Shown one piece after another: positions 8,633 to 17,473 of a DNA stretch of 64,000 nt. Made by a program: the position numbers and the translations under genes. The number at the start of each line of letters is the position of its first letter. Within the stretch, counting starts at the first letter, position 1. The notes under the pieces are model-generated. The model did no database searches. It was given only the letters and a program-made list of their open reading frames with translations, and was not told the DNA's origin. Origin of the DNA: Thalassospira profundimaris (GTDB lineage Bacteria; Pseudomonadota; Alphaproteobacteria; Rhodospirillales; Thalassospiraceae); the NCBI RefSeq assembly GCF_003326755.1, contig NZ_JPWH01000011.1, positions 62,001 through 126,000 on the forward strand, in the 5' to 3' direction.

Positions 8633-9109
8633 ATGACGCGTGTTACCGTCTCGATCGAAGATGATTTGATGTCGGCTTTCGACGATTTTCTGGACGGGCG
8701 CGGCTACACCAACCGGTCCGAGGGATTTCGCGACCTGATTCGCGAAAAGCTCCAGCAGGAACAGCTTGCCAGGGACCCCAGTGGCAGCGGTATTGCGGTG
8801 CTCAATTATGTGTATGATCATGAAGAACGCATGCTTGCCAGCCGTCTGATGTCGGCCCAGCATGAACATCATGACCTGACGGTTTCCACCGTGCATTTCC
8901 ATATTGATCACGATACCTGCCTGGAAATCGTTACCCTGAAGGGCAAGTTAAGCGACATTCGCAAATTTGCCGACCAGATTCTGGCCCAGCCCGGCGTGCG
9001 CCACGGGCAGCTTTATACCGTGCCGGGCGAACTGCATGTCGAAAGCCATCATCATGGCGAGGGGCAGGGCCATGCCCACCGGCACGAACATTTGAAAATC
9101 ACCACCTGA
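8633..9109 (+). CDS. nikR: NikR nickel-responsive regulator
   Basis: The 158-residue protein has an N-terminal ribbon-helix-helix DNA-binding domain (TRVTVSIEDDLMSAFDDF) and a C-terminal ACT-like domain with nickel ligands in the pattern H-x-H and a downstream Cys (VHFHIDHDTC). NikR represses nickel uptake genes when nickel is bound. It is longer than the usual 130-140 residues because of a histidine-rich tail (ESHHHGEGQGHAHRHEH) that could bind extra metal. A GAAAGGA ribosome site precedes the ATG. No nickel transporter, urease or hydrogenase gene is in this window, so its targets are elsewhere. The 200 bases upstream show no clear NikR box. Confidence 0.92.
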   Translation: MTRVTVSIEDDLMSAFDDFLDGRGYTNRSEGFRDLIREKLQQEQLARDPSGSGIAVLNYVYDHEERMLASRLMSAQHEHHDLTVSTVHFHIDHDTCLEIVTLKGKLSDIRKFADQILAQPGVRHGQLYTVPGELHVESHHHGEGQGHAHRHEHLKITT

Positions 9110-9254
9110 AAACGGGCGCAAGCATCGTTCCCGGCGGGCAGGATGGATCGCGCTTTTGACGGTTCTGTGGGGCGCGGTGGCGCAAAAAAGGTATTTGCAA
9201 AATTATCAGCGGCAAATGAGAACAAACTTGCAACATCCATGAAACTGTGAGAGT

Positions 9255-9269
9255 GTTCGCATTATGTTC
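9255..9269 (+). promoter_or_regulatory. LexA (SOS) box upstream of recA
   Basis: GTTCGCATTATGTTC is an exact match to the alphaproteobacterial LexA operator GTTC-N7-GTTC. A half-matching second site (GAAC-N7-CAAC) lies at 9220-9234. Both sit about 140-190 bases before the recA start, implying SOS control and a fairly long untranslated leader. Apart from these sites the 299-base gap before recA shows nothing I can name. Confidence 0.85.
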
Positions 9270-9408
9270 TCAATGTCTCTGTGTCGAGGATCCAGGGTTG
9301 CGCCCTTTCTTCCATACAGGGTACCCAGCGGTGGCGTTCCGCATTTAGGTCCGGGGAACCGCCTGCGTTGCATCTGACCCGGCCCTGTGGAATAAGAGAG
9401 TTCGAGCA

Positions 9409-10482
9409 ATGATTCAAACCGCGCTGAATTTGGTGGATAAGGATACAATGGACAAGCAAAAGGCACTCGAAGCCGCCCTTGGACAGATCGAACGGGCATT
9501 TGGCAAAGGTTCGATCATGAAGCTGGGCCAGCGCGAAAATGCCGTTGATGTTTCTGCAATTTCAACCGGCTCGCTGGGGCTGGATATTGCACTGGGCATT
9601 GGTGGCCTGCCGCGGGGCCGTATTGTTGAAATTTATGGTCCGGAAAGCTCGGGTAAAACCACCCTTGCCCTGCATACCATCGCCGAAGCACAAAAGGCCG
9701 GGGGCACCTGCGCCTTTGTTGATGCCGAACATGCGCTGGATCCGTCCTATGCCCGCAAGCTGGGGGTCAATATCGACGATCTTTTGATCTCGCAGCCCGA
9801 TGCCGGTGAACAGGCCCTGGAAATTGCCGATACCCTGGTACGTTCCGGTGCGATTGACGTTCTGGTCGTGGACTCGGTTGCCGCCCTGGTGCCGCGCGCC
9901 GAACTGGAAGGCGAAATGGGCGATACCCATGTCGGTCTTCAGGCCCGTCTGATGAGCCAGGCGCTGCGTAAGCTGACCAGTTCGGTCTCGCGCTCCAACT
10001 GCATGGTGATTTTCATCAACCAGATCCGCATGAAGATCGGCGTGATGTTTGGCAGCCCGGAAACAACAACCGGGGGCAACGCGCTGAAATTCTATGCGTC
10101 GGTCCGTCTGGATATTCGCCGTATCGGCCAGATCAAGGACCGGGACGAGGTGGTTGGCAACCAGACGCGGGTCAAGGTGGTCAAAAACAAAATGGCCCCG
10201 CCCTTCAAGCAGGTTGAATTCGACATCATGTATGGCGAAGGTGTCTCCAAGATGGGTGAAATCCTCGATCTTGGGGTCAAGGCCGGAATTGTTGAAAAAT
10301 CGGGCTCGTGGTTCTCGTATAATTCCACCCGTGTCGGGCAGGGGCGTGAAAATGCCAAAAACTTCCTGCGCGAAAACACCGAAATGACCCAGGAAATCGA
10401 ACGCGCCATTCGTGAAAGTGCCGGGCTGATTGCCGAAGGCATGACGAATATGAGCGAAGATGACTATAGCAACGATGACTGA
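9409..10482 (+). CDS. recA: Recombinase RecA
   Basis: The 357-residue product is a full-length RecA: Walker A GPESSGKT at residues 77-84, the [21 protein letters not shown] region (Walker B and loop L1) and an acidic C-terminus (EDDYSNDD). It forms filaments on single-stranded DNA, drives strand exchange and triggers LexA self-cleavage. The ATG at 9409 gives the N-terminal extension ([17 protein letters not shown]) common in alphaproteobacterial RecA. The ATG at 9448 has a better ribosome site (AAGGA, four bases) and is a possible alternative. A LexA box lies upstream and a strong terminator follows, so the gene is monocistronic. Confidence 0.98.
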   Translation: MIQTALNLVDKDTMDKQKALEAALGQIERAFGKGSIMKLGQRENAVDVSAISTGSLGLDIALGIGGLPRGRIVEIYGPESSGKTTLALHTIAEAQKAGGTCAFVDAEHALDPSYARKLGVNIDDLLISQPDAGEQALEIADTLVRSGAIDVLVVDSVAALVPRAELEGEMGDTHVGLQARLMSQALRKLTSSVSRSNCMVIFINQIRMKIGVMFGSPETTTGGNALKFYASVRLDIRRIGQIKDRDEVVGNQTRVKVVKNKMAPPFKQVEFDIMYGEGVSKMGEILDLGVKAGIVEKSGSWFSYNSTRVGQGRENAKNFLRENTEMTQEIERAIRESAGLIAEGMTNMSEDDYSNDD

Positions 10483-10507
10483 GCAAGTTATCAAAGGCTG
10501 AAAACAA

Positions 10508-10536
10508 CAAAGGCGGATGCTGCGGCATCCGCCTTT
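10508..10536 (+). terminator. Rho-independent terminator of recA
   Basis: AAAGGCGGATGC and GCATCCGCCTTT form a 12-bp stem with a four-base loop, ending in TTTT, 26 bases after the recA stop. Confidence 0.9.
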
Positions 10537-10559
10537 TGTGCGAGTCCTGTTCGGGCTTT

Positions 10560-10590
10560 AAAGACAAACCGGTTTCACCGGACCGTCTTT
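10560..10590 (-). terminator. Hairpin downstream of sodC, possible terminator
   Basis: Arms AAAGAC (10560-10565) and GTCTTT (10585-10590), with an inner CCGGT/ACCGG stem, form an interrupted hairpin about 40 bases after the sodC stop. There is no long T-run on the minus strand, so termination is uncertain. Confidence 0.4.
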
Positions 10591-10631
10591 AACGGCTGCA
10601 TCATTGCCGACCTTGAAAAGGCCGCAGCCCG

Positions 10632-11150
10632 TTATTTGATGATTGCGCAGGCAATCCTGCTTCCGGCATCACCGGAAGGCTGGGACATATAATCATCGGC
10701 CCCTTCATGAATGACGATGGCCTTGCCGCGAATCCCGATGGTGTCATCATCGAGTTTGACATTGGTGTTGATGACCTGGGTAAACAGTTCACCCTGTTCA
10801 TTGACATACTGGTTGGGCATGTCCCCGGCATGGGGGCCGTTTTTGGATAAAAAGCCGTGGGTTTTATCGGTCGGGTTGAAATGCCCGCCCGCGGATTTAA
10901 AGTTGCTTGCGGCCTCGCAGGTGCCATTTTCATGAATATGAAATGCTACCCAGTGGTTTGGGGGCAGTTGGTCGATTTCCGCCTTGATCACAACACCACC
11001 ATCCGTCGCCGTCAGCTCGGCGGTGCCGATTTCCTTGCTGTCGGTATTTTTAAAGGTGGCTGAGGCGTCGGTTTCGGCGAAGGCAGGAAAGGCAACAAGC
11101 GAAACAGCGCCGGCAAACAGCGCGATCAGGGGCACAATTATGGCTCGCAT
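10632..11150 (-). CDS. sodC: Periplasmic Cu/Zn superoxide dismutase
   Basis: The 172-residue protein has a Sec signal peptide (about 25 residues, ending PAFA) and the SodC metal site: the copper ligand motif FHIHENGTC, the zinc loop with GGHFNPTDKTHG and NGPHAGDMPN, and a C-terminal disulphide partner in GSRIACAIIK. It converts superoxide to H2O2 and O2 in the periplasm. It converges on recA, and each gene has its own hairpin. The LodA-like oxidase 3.6 kb away also makes H2O2, but there is no operon link. Confidence 0.95.
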   Translation of the reverse strand: MRAIIVPLIALFAGAVSLVAFPAFAETDASATFKNTDSKEIGTAELTATDGGVVIKAEIDQLPPNHWVAFHIHENGTCEAASNFKSAGGHFNPTDKTHGFLSKNGPHAGDMPNQYVNEQGELFTQVINTNVKLDDDTIGIRGKAIVIHEGADDYMSQPSGDAGSRIACAIIK

Positions 11151-11316
11151 CGGTGTCCTCCTTGTTGAATTGCTACCTCACTGAACAAAGTTGGCCCGCT
11201 CTTTGTTCCCGGCTGTATTAAAATTGTTAAAATATTCCAGTATTCCCGCAGTGGTTTTACCATCCCGGCTTTTAACTGGGTTTGTCACCGGGGGATGTCT
11301 GGTGTGTGACGTGCGG

Positions 11317-11365
11317 CTTGAGGCTTGATGCTTGAGGCTTGAGGCTTGAGGCTTGAGGCTTGAGG
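11317..11365. repeat. Heptanucleotide tandem repeat (CTTGAGG)n
   Basis: Seven contiguous 7-base units are present. Six are identical CTTGAGG and the second is CTTGATG; two degraded units (TTGGCGG, CTGGCGG) follow. The array lies in the 482-base gap between sodC and the DUF5610 gene, about 170 bases upstream of the sodC start, and no credible coding frame covers it. Because seven is not a multiple of three the encoded peptides in all frames are artefacts. Slippage could change copy number. Confidence 0.9.
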
Positions 11366-11444
11366 TTGGCGGCTGGCGGCGGGGCGATGCACCCGGTGCA
11401 GGCGTTGATATGTTCAACATGCGGGACGCGACAGGATAGATGCG

Positions 11445-11480
11445 AAAACCGGCCTGGCGGGGGATGCCAGGCCGGTTTTT
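11445..11480. terminator. Strong hairpin terminator, probably serving the DUF5610 gene
   Basis: AAAACCGGCCTGGC (11445-11458) and GCCAGGCCGGTTTT (11466-11479) form a perfect 14-bp stem. T5 follows on the plus strand and T4 on the minus strand, so it may work in both directions. The only nearby gene that runs into it is the minus-strand DUF5610 gene, which ends 150 bases away. Confidence 0.7.
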
Positions 11481-11632
11481 CTTCTTGCTGCTCGCTCGGT
11501 CTTATCCTAAGGGGCGATATTGGTGTGATCGCCGGTATTTCAAGAACCAAATCGCAACCCGGTGGCAAAATAATCAACCTGCGGGCAAGGCCCCGGGGCA
11601 GATTGCTGCACGGGTATGCAGGAATGCCGGTT

Positions 11633-12322
11633 TCAACCGGCGCGAAGGCCAAATTGCGGCCGGTTCCGATCCTGCATGGTGGCCGATTGTGCCGAATACT
11701 GGCTGGCCTGTGCGGTTTGGGTAATCTGTGTTTGCACCACCTGCTCGTCCCCCTGCGGGTTGGCGGCAGCGCGGGCGTCATCCTTTTGCGGGCCAAAAAG
11801 CTCGGTTATGCGGGCATCAAGCGATTTCAGGCCATCATCCAGGCGCTGCTGTGTGTCATTGATGCTGGCATTGACCGTTTCATTCAATGCGCCAAGGCCT
11901 TCCAGAATATCGCGGGCCTGATCAATGCCCTTGGCAATCCCGCGCGAGGCATCGGCCAGAATTTGCCGGGCTTCATCGCCATCATCGGCGCGGGCGGTAA
12001 TCAGGTTGGAAACCTGGCCTAAAATCCGGTCAGCGACAGCTTCGGGGGTATAGTCATCCGGGTTGACACCCTGAATCGACAGACCGGAGCCAGAAAGATT
12101 TTCATTGATGGCCGCAACGATCTGATCGGTGCTTAAGGCCTGAACCGAATTTCCCGATAGCGAAATTTTGGTGGCATCGCCAAACACATTGCGCGCCGAG
12201 TCTCCGCCCGTCGAACTTGCGTTACCGCTTGCACCAGCATTGCCGCCCGGCAGATAGGCCTGGGCGGAACGTGTTGATATCCGGTTATCCTGAACAGTCT
12301 GGCCGCCAATAAGGAGGTCCAT
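11633..12322 (-). CDS. DUF5610 domain-containing protein
   Basis: The 229-residue hydrophilic protein contains the DUF5610 signature at about residues 75-165: LSGSGLSIQGVNPDDYTPEAVADRIL-type sequence, then KGIDQARDILEGLGALNETV. It has no signal peptide or membrane helix. The N-terminus is Ser/Gly/Asn-rich and low in complexity and the C-terminus is Gln-rich. A GCAGGAG ribosome site precedes the ATG. Function is not known, and nothing adjacent suggests a pathway; some family members occur near motility genes, but none are seen here. Confidence 0.75.
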   Translation of the reverse strand: MDLLIGGQTVQDNRISTRSAQAYLPGGNAGASGNASSTGGDSARNVFGDATKISLSGNSVQALSTDQIVAAINENLSGSGLSIQGVNPDDYTPEAVADRILGQVSNLITARADDGDEARQILADASRGIAKGIDQARDILEGLGALNETVNASINDTQQRLDDGLKSLDARITELFGPQKDDARAAANPQGDEQVVQTQITQTAQASQYSAQSATMQDRNRPQFGLRAG

Positions 12323-12632
12323 TTCCCTAGCTCCTGCGATCTTGCGCGGGAATTTCCACTACATCTTAACTTGGTAAGATCGCATATTATTGGGTAAAAA
12401 TCCAGCTTGTTCTTAGCCGAAAGGTTGATATTCCGCGCTTGGCCCGCAGGGCTTCTCTGCCCGCAGAATGAACGTGGCCGGAATCAGCGGGATTTAATGC
12501 CTATAAATGCGATGGGGGATTGCACCTTGGGCCAAGCCCGATTATTGAACAGGGTTTAACCCATTTTACCCGGTCAGGACGTGTCGAAACTTTCCACGCT
12601 TTGACCTGACCCGATGCAGGAGCAGTTTGACA
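12323..12632. other. Divergent intergenic region between DUF5610 and leuS
   Basis: About 310 bases without a gene. The only structure I note is an inverted repeat ATCTTA (12363-12368)/TAAGAT (12375-12380), which could be an operator for the DUF5610 gene. No T-box or attenuator-like leucine codon run is seen before leuS. Confidence 0.4.
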
Positions 12633-15600
12633 GTGGCAAACCCTACAGTGGCAAACTATCAGGAAAGCGCGCAGTCGTTTGAAAAACGCTGGCAGGAATA
12701 CTGGCGGGAAAACGATACCTATCGCACGCCCAATCCCGGTGATGCGGATTTTGACCCGTCGAAAAAGAAAAGCGTGATCCTGGATATGTTCCCTTACCCC
12801 AGCGGGGTAGGGCTGCATATTGGTCATCCGCTGGGCTATATCGCAACCGATGTCAAGGCGCGCTACAAACGCATGAGCGGCTTTAACGTGCTGCATTCGA
12901 TGGGCTTTGATGCCTTTGGCCTGCCCGCCGAACAATATGCCATTCAAACCGGCCAGCATCCGCGCATCACCACCGAAGCCAATATTGAAAACATGCTGCG
13001 CCAGTTTGAGGTGATCGGCCTGGGCCACGACCCGCACCGCCGTTTTGCCTCGACCGACCCGGAATATTATAAATGGACGCAGTGGATTTTCCTGCAGCTG
13101 TTTAACAGTTTCTATGATCCGCTCATGGAATGGACCGGCCCGGATGGCAATATTGTCATTGGTCGTGCCCGCCCGATTGCCGAACTGCGCCCGCTGCTCG
13201 AGGCCGGAGAATGGCTGCTGGATGAAGATGGCGTTGCCCAGCCCGCCAGCACCCTGGCCGATGGTATCAAGGCCGAAGGGGCTGCCATCGGGGCGGCAAT
13301 TGACCGGGCCCGTCTGGCCTATGTCGATGAAGTGCCGGTTAACTGGTGCCCGATGCTCGGCACGGTTTTGTCGAACGAGGAAGTCACCAACGAAGGCAAG
13401 TCCGAACGTGGGGATTACCCGGTTTACAAACGCCCGCTTAAACAGTGGATGCTGCGCATTACCGATTATGCCGACCGTCTGGTGGCCGACCTTGAAGGTC
13501 TGAACTGGCCGAACGGCGTTGTTGAAATGCAAAAAAGCTGGATCGGCCGGTCGGTTGGCGCGCGGGTTAATTTCCCGGTGGAGACATCTTCGGGCGTGGA
13601 CAGCAAAATTGCCGTTTACACCACCCGCCCGGATACTATTTTTGGCGCAACCTATATGGTGCTGGCCCCCGAACATCCGTTGGTTGATGCCCTGGTGGCT
13701 GAGGATGCCAAGGCCGCCGTGGCCGCCTATCGCCAGCAGGCCGCCGAGGTCAAGGCCGTTTCAGCCAAGGACGATGCCGAACGCGAAAAAACCGGTGTGT
13801 TTATCGGAGCCTATGCCACCAACCCGGTCACGGGCGATAAAATCCCGGTCTGGATTGCCGATTATGTCCTGATGGGCTATGGCACCGGCGCCATCATGGC
13901 GGTGCCCTCGGGCGACCAGCGCGACTTTGAATTTGCCCAAAAATTCAACCTGCCGATCAGGGCCACCACCCGCCCGACCGAAAACTGGCTAAACGATAAC
14001 GCCCCGGCCGAACTTGCCGGTCTGGAAGGCGATGCGCTGCTGGCAAAATATGTCGAAGCCCCCGAAAGCTTTGCTGCGGCCTATACCGAAACCGGTGAAA
14101 CCATCAATTCCGCCAATGACAGCGTTTCGCTGAACGGCCTTGCCACGCCCGATGCCAAAACCCGGATGATTGGATGGCTGGAACAAAACGGTATTGGCCG
14201 GGGGCGCACGCAATACAAACTGCGTGACTGGCTGTTCTCGCGCCAGCGCTATTGGGGCGAGCCGTTCCCGGTGCTGTTTGATATCGAGACCGGCCAGGTG
14301 CATGGTGTCGCCGAAAGCGCTCTGCCGGTTTTGCTGCCCGACATGACCGATTTCCGCCCGCAATCGAACGAGGACCCGAATTCCGAACCCCAGCCGCCGC
14401 TGGCCCGCGCCACGGAATGGATGGAAGTTGCCGGGATCGTGCTTGATGACGGGTCGGTTCTGCCGGTGGATGCCCAGGCAGGTGAGACCTTTATTCATAA
14501 CGGTGTGGAATATCCGGTGCGTGCGTTCAAGCGCGATGCCAATTCCATGCCCAACTGGGCCGGCTCGTGCTGGTATTTCCTGCGCTATTTCGATGCCCAT
14601 AACGACGATGCCTTTGTCGCGCCCGAGGCCGCCGATTACTGGTCCAAAACCCTGGATGACAATGGCAAGCCGTTGCCAGGTGCGGTGGACCTTTATGTCG
14701 GCGGGGCGGAACATGCGGTGCTGCATTTGCTCTATTCACGTTTCTGGCACAAGGTGCTGTATGATCTGGGCCACGTGCAAACGCCCGAACCGTTCCAGCA
14801 ACTGTTTAACCAGGGCATGATTACGGCGGATGCCTATACCGACGCGCGCGGTGTATATGTTGATATTCACGATGTCGAAATGCGCGATGTGGATGGCAAA
14901 AAACAGCCCTTTAACAGCAAAACGGGCGAAGCCCTGATCACTGTTCCGGGCAAGATGGGCAAGCGCTATAAAAACGGTATCCCGCCCGAGGAAGTGTGCG
15001 ATCAATATACGATCGATACTTTCCGCGCCTATGAAATGTATATGGGCCCGCTTGATAGTTCCAAACCCTGGCAGTCCGATGCCATTGTCGGCATGTTGCG
15101 CTTTTTGGGCAATGTCTGGAAACTGGCAACCCAGGCGGAACGCACCGATGTGGTGGATGCGAAAATCGACAGTCTGGTGCACAAGACCATCGAAAAGGTC
15201 GGCAGTGACATTGATAATCTGCGCCTTAACACCGCGCTGGCGGCCCTGATCGAACTGACCAATGCCCTGGGCAAGCAGAAGGCCGTGCATGAAGACCATA
15301 TTCGCGCCCTTTACCTGATGGTTTCGCCCTTTGCCCCGCATCTGGGCGAGGAACTGGCCAGCACCCTGGCCCCGGATGAATTTGCCAGCCGCAAATCGGT
15401 CATCAAGTTTGACTGGCCGGTGTTCGATGCGGAAAAGGCCAGGGATGACGAATTTGAAGTGCCGGTTCAGGTTAATGGCAAAAAGCGTGGCACGATCATG
15501 GTGGCCGCCGATGCCGACCAGGCGATGGTCGAGGCCCTTGCCAAGGCCGAGGAAAATGTGGCCCGCCACATTGACGGCAAGGAAATCGTCAAGCTGATTT

Positions 15601-15650
15601 ATGTCGCCAAGCCGACCCCGAAACTGGTCAATATCGTGGTGAAGGGCTAA
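12633..15650 (+). CDS. leuS: Leucyl-tRNA synthetase of an atypical, long type
   Basis: This class I synthetase has HIGH at residues 62-65, the CP1 editing domain (TTRPDTIFGATYMVLAPEHP; YGTGAIMAVPSGDQRDFEF) and an anticodon-binding C-terminus. At about 1005 residues it is longer than typical proteobacterial LeuRS (about 860). Its sequence (GVGLHIGHPLGYIATDVKARY, YYKWTQWIFLQLFN, NWCPMLGTVLSNEEV) resembles the Bacteroidetes/Actinobacteria-like group rather than the usual alphaproteobacterial form. The KMSKS position reads KMGKR (774-778). The start is GTG at 12633, ten bases after AGGAG; TTG at 12627 is an alternative. The lptE and holA genes that commonly follow leuS in this class are absent. 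It is a displaced or second LeuRS. Confidence 0.93.
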   Translation: MANPTVANYQESAQSFEKRWQEYWRENDTYRTPNPGDADFDPSKKKSVILDMFPYPSGVGLHIGHPLGYIATDVKARYKRMSGFNVLHSMGFDAFGLPAEQYAIQTGQHPRITTEANIENMLRQFEVIGLGHDPHRRFASTDPEYYKWTQWIFLQLFNSFYDPLMEWTGPDGNIVIGRARPIAELRPLLEAGEWLLDEDGVAQPASTLADGIKAEGAAIGAAIDRARLAYVDEVPVNWCPMLGTVLSNEEVTNEGKSERGDYPVYKRPLKQWMLRITDYADRLVADLEGLNWPNGVVEMQKSWIGRSVGARVNFPVETSSGVDSKIAVYTTRPDTIFGATYMVLAPEHPLVDALVAEDAKAAVAAYRQQAAEVKAVSAKDDAEREKTGVFIGAYATNPVTGDKIPVWIADYVLMGYGTGAIMAVPSGDQRDFEFAQKFNLPIRATTRPTENWLNDNAPAELAGLEGDALLAKYVEAPESFAAAYTETGETINSANDSVSLNGLATPDAKTRMIGWLEQNGIGRGRTQYKLRDWLFSRQRYWGEPFPVLFDIETGQVHGVAESALPVLLPDMTDFRPQSNEDPNSEPQPPLARATEWMEVAGIVLDDGSVLPVDAQAGETFIHNGVEYPVRAFKRDANSMPNWAGSCWYFLRYFDAHNDDAFVAPEAADYWSKTLDDNGKPLPGAVDLYVGGAEHAVLHLLYSRFWHKVLYDLGHVQTPEPFQQLFNQGMITADAYTDARGVYVDIHDVEMRDVDGKKQPFNSKTGEALITVPGKMGKRYKNGIPPEEVCDQYTIDTFRAYEMYMGPLDSSKPWQSDAIVGMLRFLGNVWKLATQAERTDVVDAKIDSLVHKTIEKVGSDIDNLRLNTALAALIELTNALGKQKAVHEDHIRALYLMVSPFAPHLGEELASTLAPDEFASRKSVIKFDWPVFDAEKARDDEFEVPVQVNGKKRGTIMVAADADQAMVEALAKAEENVARHIDGKEIVKLIYVAKPTPKLVNIVVKG

Positions 15651-15668
15651 GCCCGGCACAGAATCTTG

Positions 15669-15713
15669 AAAATGGCGCGTTTTGCCGGTTGGTTCCGGGA
15701 CGCGCCATTTTTG
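15669..15713 (+). terminator. Rho-independent terminator of leuS
   Basis: AAAATGGCGCGT (15669-15680) pairs with ACGCGCCATTTT (15700-15711) in a 12-bp stem ending in a T-run. It lies 19 bases after the stop. Confidence 0.85.
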
Positions 15714-15915
15714 TTTGCGGGGGCTGGTGCCCTGTGTTTTTCAATTAATTTGCTTCTAATCTGCGGTAATATGGCCTATTAGGCTTGTTGCAGTGCAAAA
15801 TACCCCGGCTGGCCGTTCTGGCGGGCCGTTGCTATTCTAGATATGTGATGGCTCTATTTTAAAAAGGCTGGCCCCTGGGGCTGCCGGTATCGCATATCGC
15901 AACCCCGGAGAATTC

Positions 15916-17376
15916 ATGACACCGTCTGGCAGTGCCGTGCGTTTTGTCCTGTTTGTCAATGGATTGCTTCTCATCATTCTGGCCTGTGCGATGGTGGTGC
16001 CGATGATGGTGGACCTTGGCCTTGCCAATTCCGATTGGTGGGCCTTCGCCGGGTCATCGGGCACATGCTGTTTTGTTGGGGCGTCGCTCGCCCTGTCGTG
16101 CCGGGGGTTGTCCGACCGGCTGAATGCGCGGGCCGGATATTTGCTGACGGTTTCGGCCTGGGTCTCGGTCAGTTTGTTTGGCGCGCTGCCGCTTTATTTT
16201 TCCACCTTGGGCCTCAGTTTTACCGACGCCTATTTTGAAACCATGTCGGCCCTGACCACAACGGGCTCCACGGTGTTAAGCGGGCTTGATACAATGGCAC
16301 CGGGGTTGCTGTTGTGGCGCTCGCTGATGCAATGGATTGGCGGGGTCGGTATTGTTGTCATGGCGATGATGCTGCTGCCGATGTTGCGTGTTGGCGGAAT
16401 GCAGCTTTTCCGCACCGAATCGTCGGATATTTCCGGCAAGCCGGTGGCGCGGGTTGTGCAAATGGCGGCCCTGACGGTGGCGGTTTATGTGGGGCTGTCG
16501 GTATTGTGCGCCATTGGTTATGATCTGGCCGGGATGGGGGCGTTTGATGCCATCAATCATGCGATGGCAACCATTGCCACGGGCGGCTATTCGACCAAGG
16601 ATGCCTCGATTGGTTATTTTAATTCCGTCGGGATCGAAATGGTCGGCATTGTTTTTATGGCCGCCGGGGCCCTGCCGCTGATTTTTTATGCCCATTTATT
16701 TACCAAGGGCAGCCGGGCCTTTTTTCAGGAACGCCAGGTTCTGGTTTTTCTGTGTATCCTGACGGTCGCCATTTTACTGATGACAACCTGGAACGTCACC
16801 AACAATCACATGCCAGTCTGGCATGCCTTGCGGGTGTCGGCCTTTAACGTCACATCGGTTCTGACCGATACCGGCTTTGCCACCAGCGATTTTGGCGCCT
16901 GGGGCAGCTTTGCCATTGGTTTGATGTTTATGCTGATGCTGATTGGCGGCTGTGCGGGCTCGACCGCGGGGGGTATCAAGGTTTTCCGCTGGCAAATTCT
17001 GGGTGCCGGTCTGTTGCGCCAGTTGCGCCAGATGGTGCGGCCCAATCAGATTTTACTCACCCGTTATGCCGGGCGGGCGGTGGATGAACCGACCATCCTG
17101 GGGGTCCGCAATTTCTTTTTCATCTATATGATGACGCTGCTCATCCTCTCGCTGGCGGTTATGGCAACCGGGCCGGATTTTCTGTCGGCCATATCGCTTG
17201 TAGCCCAGGGCATGGCAAATGCCGGGCCGGGGCTGGGCGTTTTGGGCGGCCCGTCCGGCAATTTCGAGGCGCTTTCCGACCCCACCAAATGGATCCTTAT
17301 TCTGGCGATGTTGCTGGGCCGGTTGGAGCTGATGACGGTCTATGTTCTGTTCATCGCCGATTACTGGCGCGACTGA
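15916..17376 (+). CDS. trkH: TrkH family potassium uptake protein
   Basis: The 486-residue inner-membrane protein has the four-fold M1-P-M2 arrangement of TrkH/KtrB channels. The selectivity-filter-like P-loops read TTTGSTV, ATGGYST, TDTGFAT and ANAGPGLG, each with the key glycine. It is the translocation subunit for K+ uptake and normally works with the NAD-binding TrkA ring, which is not encoded here. The ATG follows CCCCGGAG. The 200 bases before it hold no gene, and I see no clear promoter. It is transcribed in the same direction as the sugar dehydrogenase 97 bases on, probably separately. Confidence 0.92.
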   Translation: MTPSGSAVRFVLFVNGLLLIILACAMVVPMMVDLGLANSDWWAFAGSSGTCCFVGASLALSCRGLSDRLNARAGYLLTVSAWVSVSLFGALPLYFSTLGLSFTDAYFETMSALTTTGSTVLSGLDTMAPGLLLWRSLMQWIGGVGIVVMAMMLLPMLRVGGMQLFRTESSDISGKPVARVVQMAALTVAVYVGLSVLCAIGYDLAGMGAFDAINHAMATIATGGYSTKDASIGYFNSVGIEMVGIVFMAAGALPLIFYAHLFTKGSRAFFQERQVLVFLCILTVAILLMTTWNVTNNHMPVWHALRVSAFNVTSVLTDTGFATSDFGAWGSFAIGLMFMLMLIGGCAGSTAGGIKVFRWQILGAGLLRQLRQMVRPNQILLTRYAGRAVDEPTILGVRNFFFIYMMTLLILSLAVMATGPDFLSAISLVAQGMANAGPGLGVLGGPSGNFEALSDPTKWILILAMLLGRLELMTVYVLFIADYWRD

Positions 17377-17473
17377 GGCAAAAGAGCCAGATCAAAGCCA
17401 GTCCTGCATTGACGCTGTATTTTCCTGTCGATAGAAGTACAGCCACATTTTTGAATATCGGAAAGTCAGTTTC

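Noticed and set aside
8468-8911. Minus-strand frame across the nikR start as the gene served by the terminator at 8275-8310
   Set aside because: It is opposite nikR and lacks a ribosome site; the promoter at 8412-8440 accounts for the terminator better.
11178-11420. A minus-strand frame with repeated SLKPQAS-like peptides
   Set aside because: The peptide repeat is only the translation of the 7-base DNA array.
12501-13676. A 391-codon minus-strand frame at the start of leuS
   Set aside because: Shadow of leuS without a domain or credible ribosome site.
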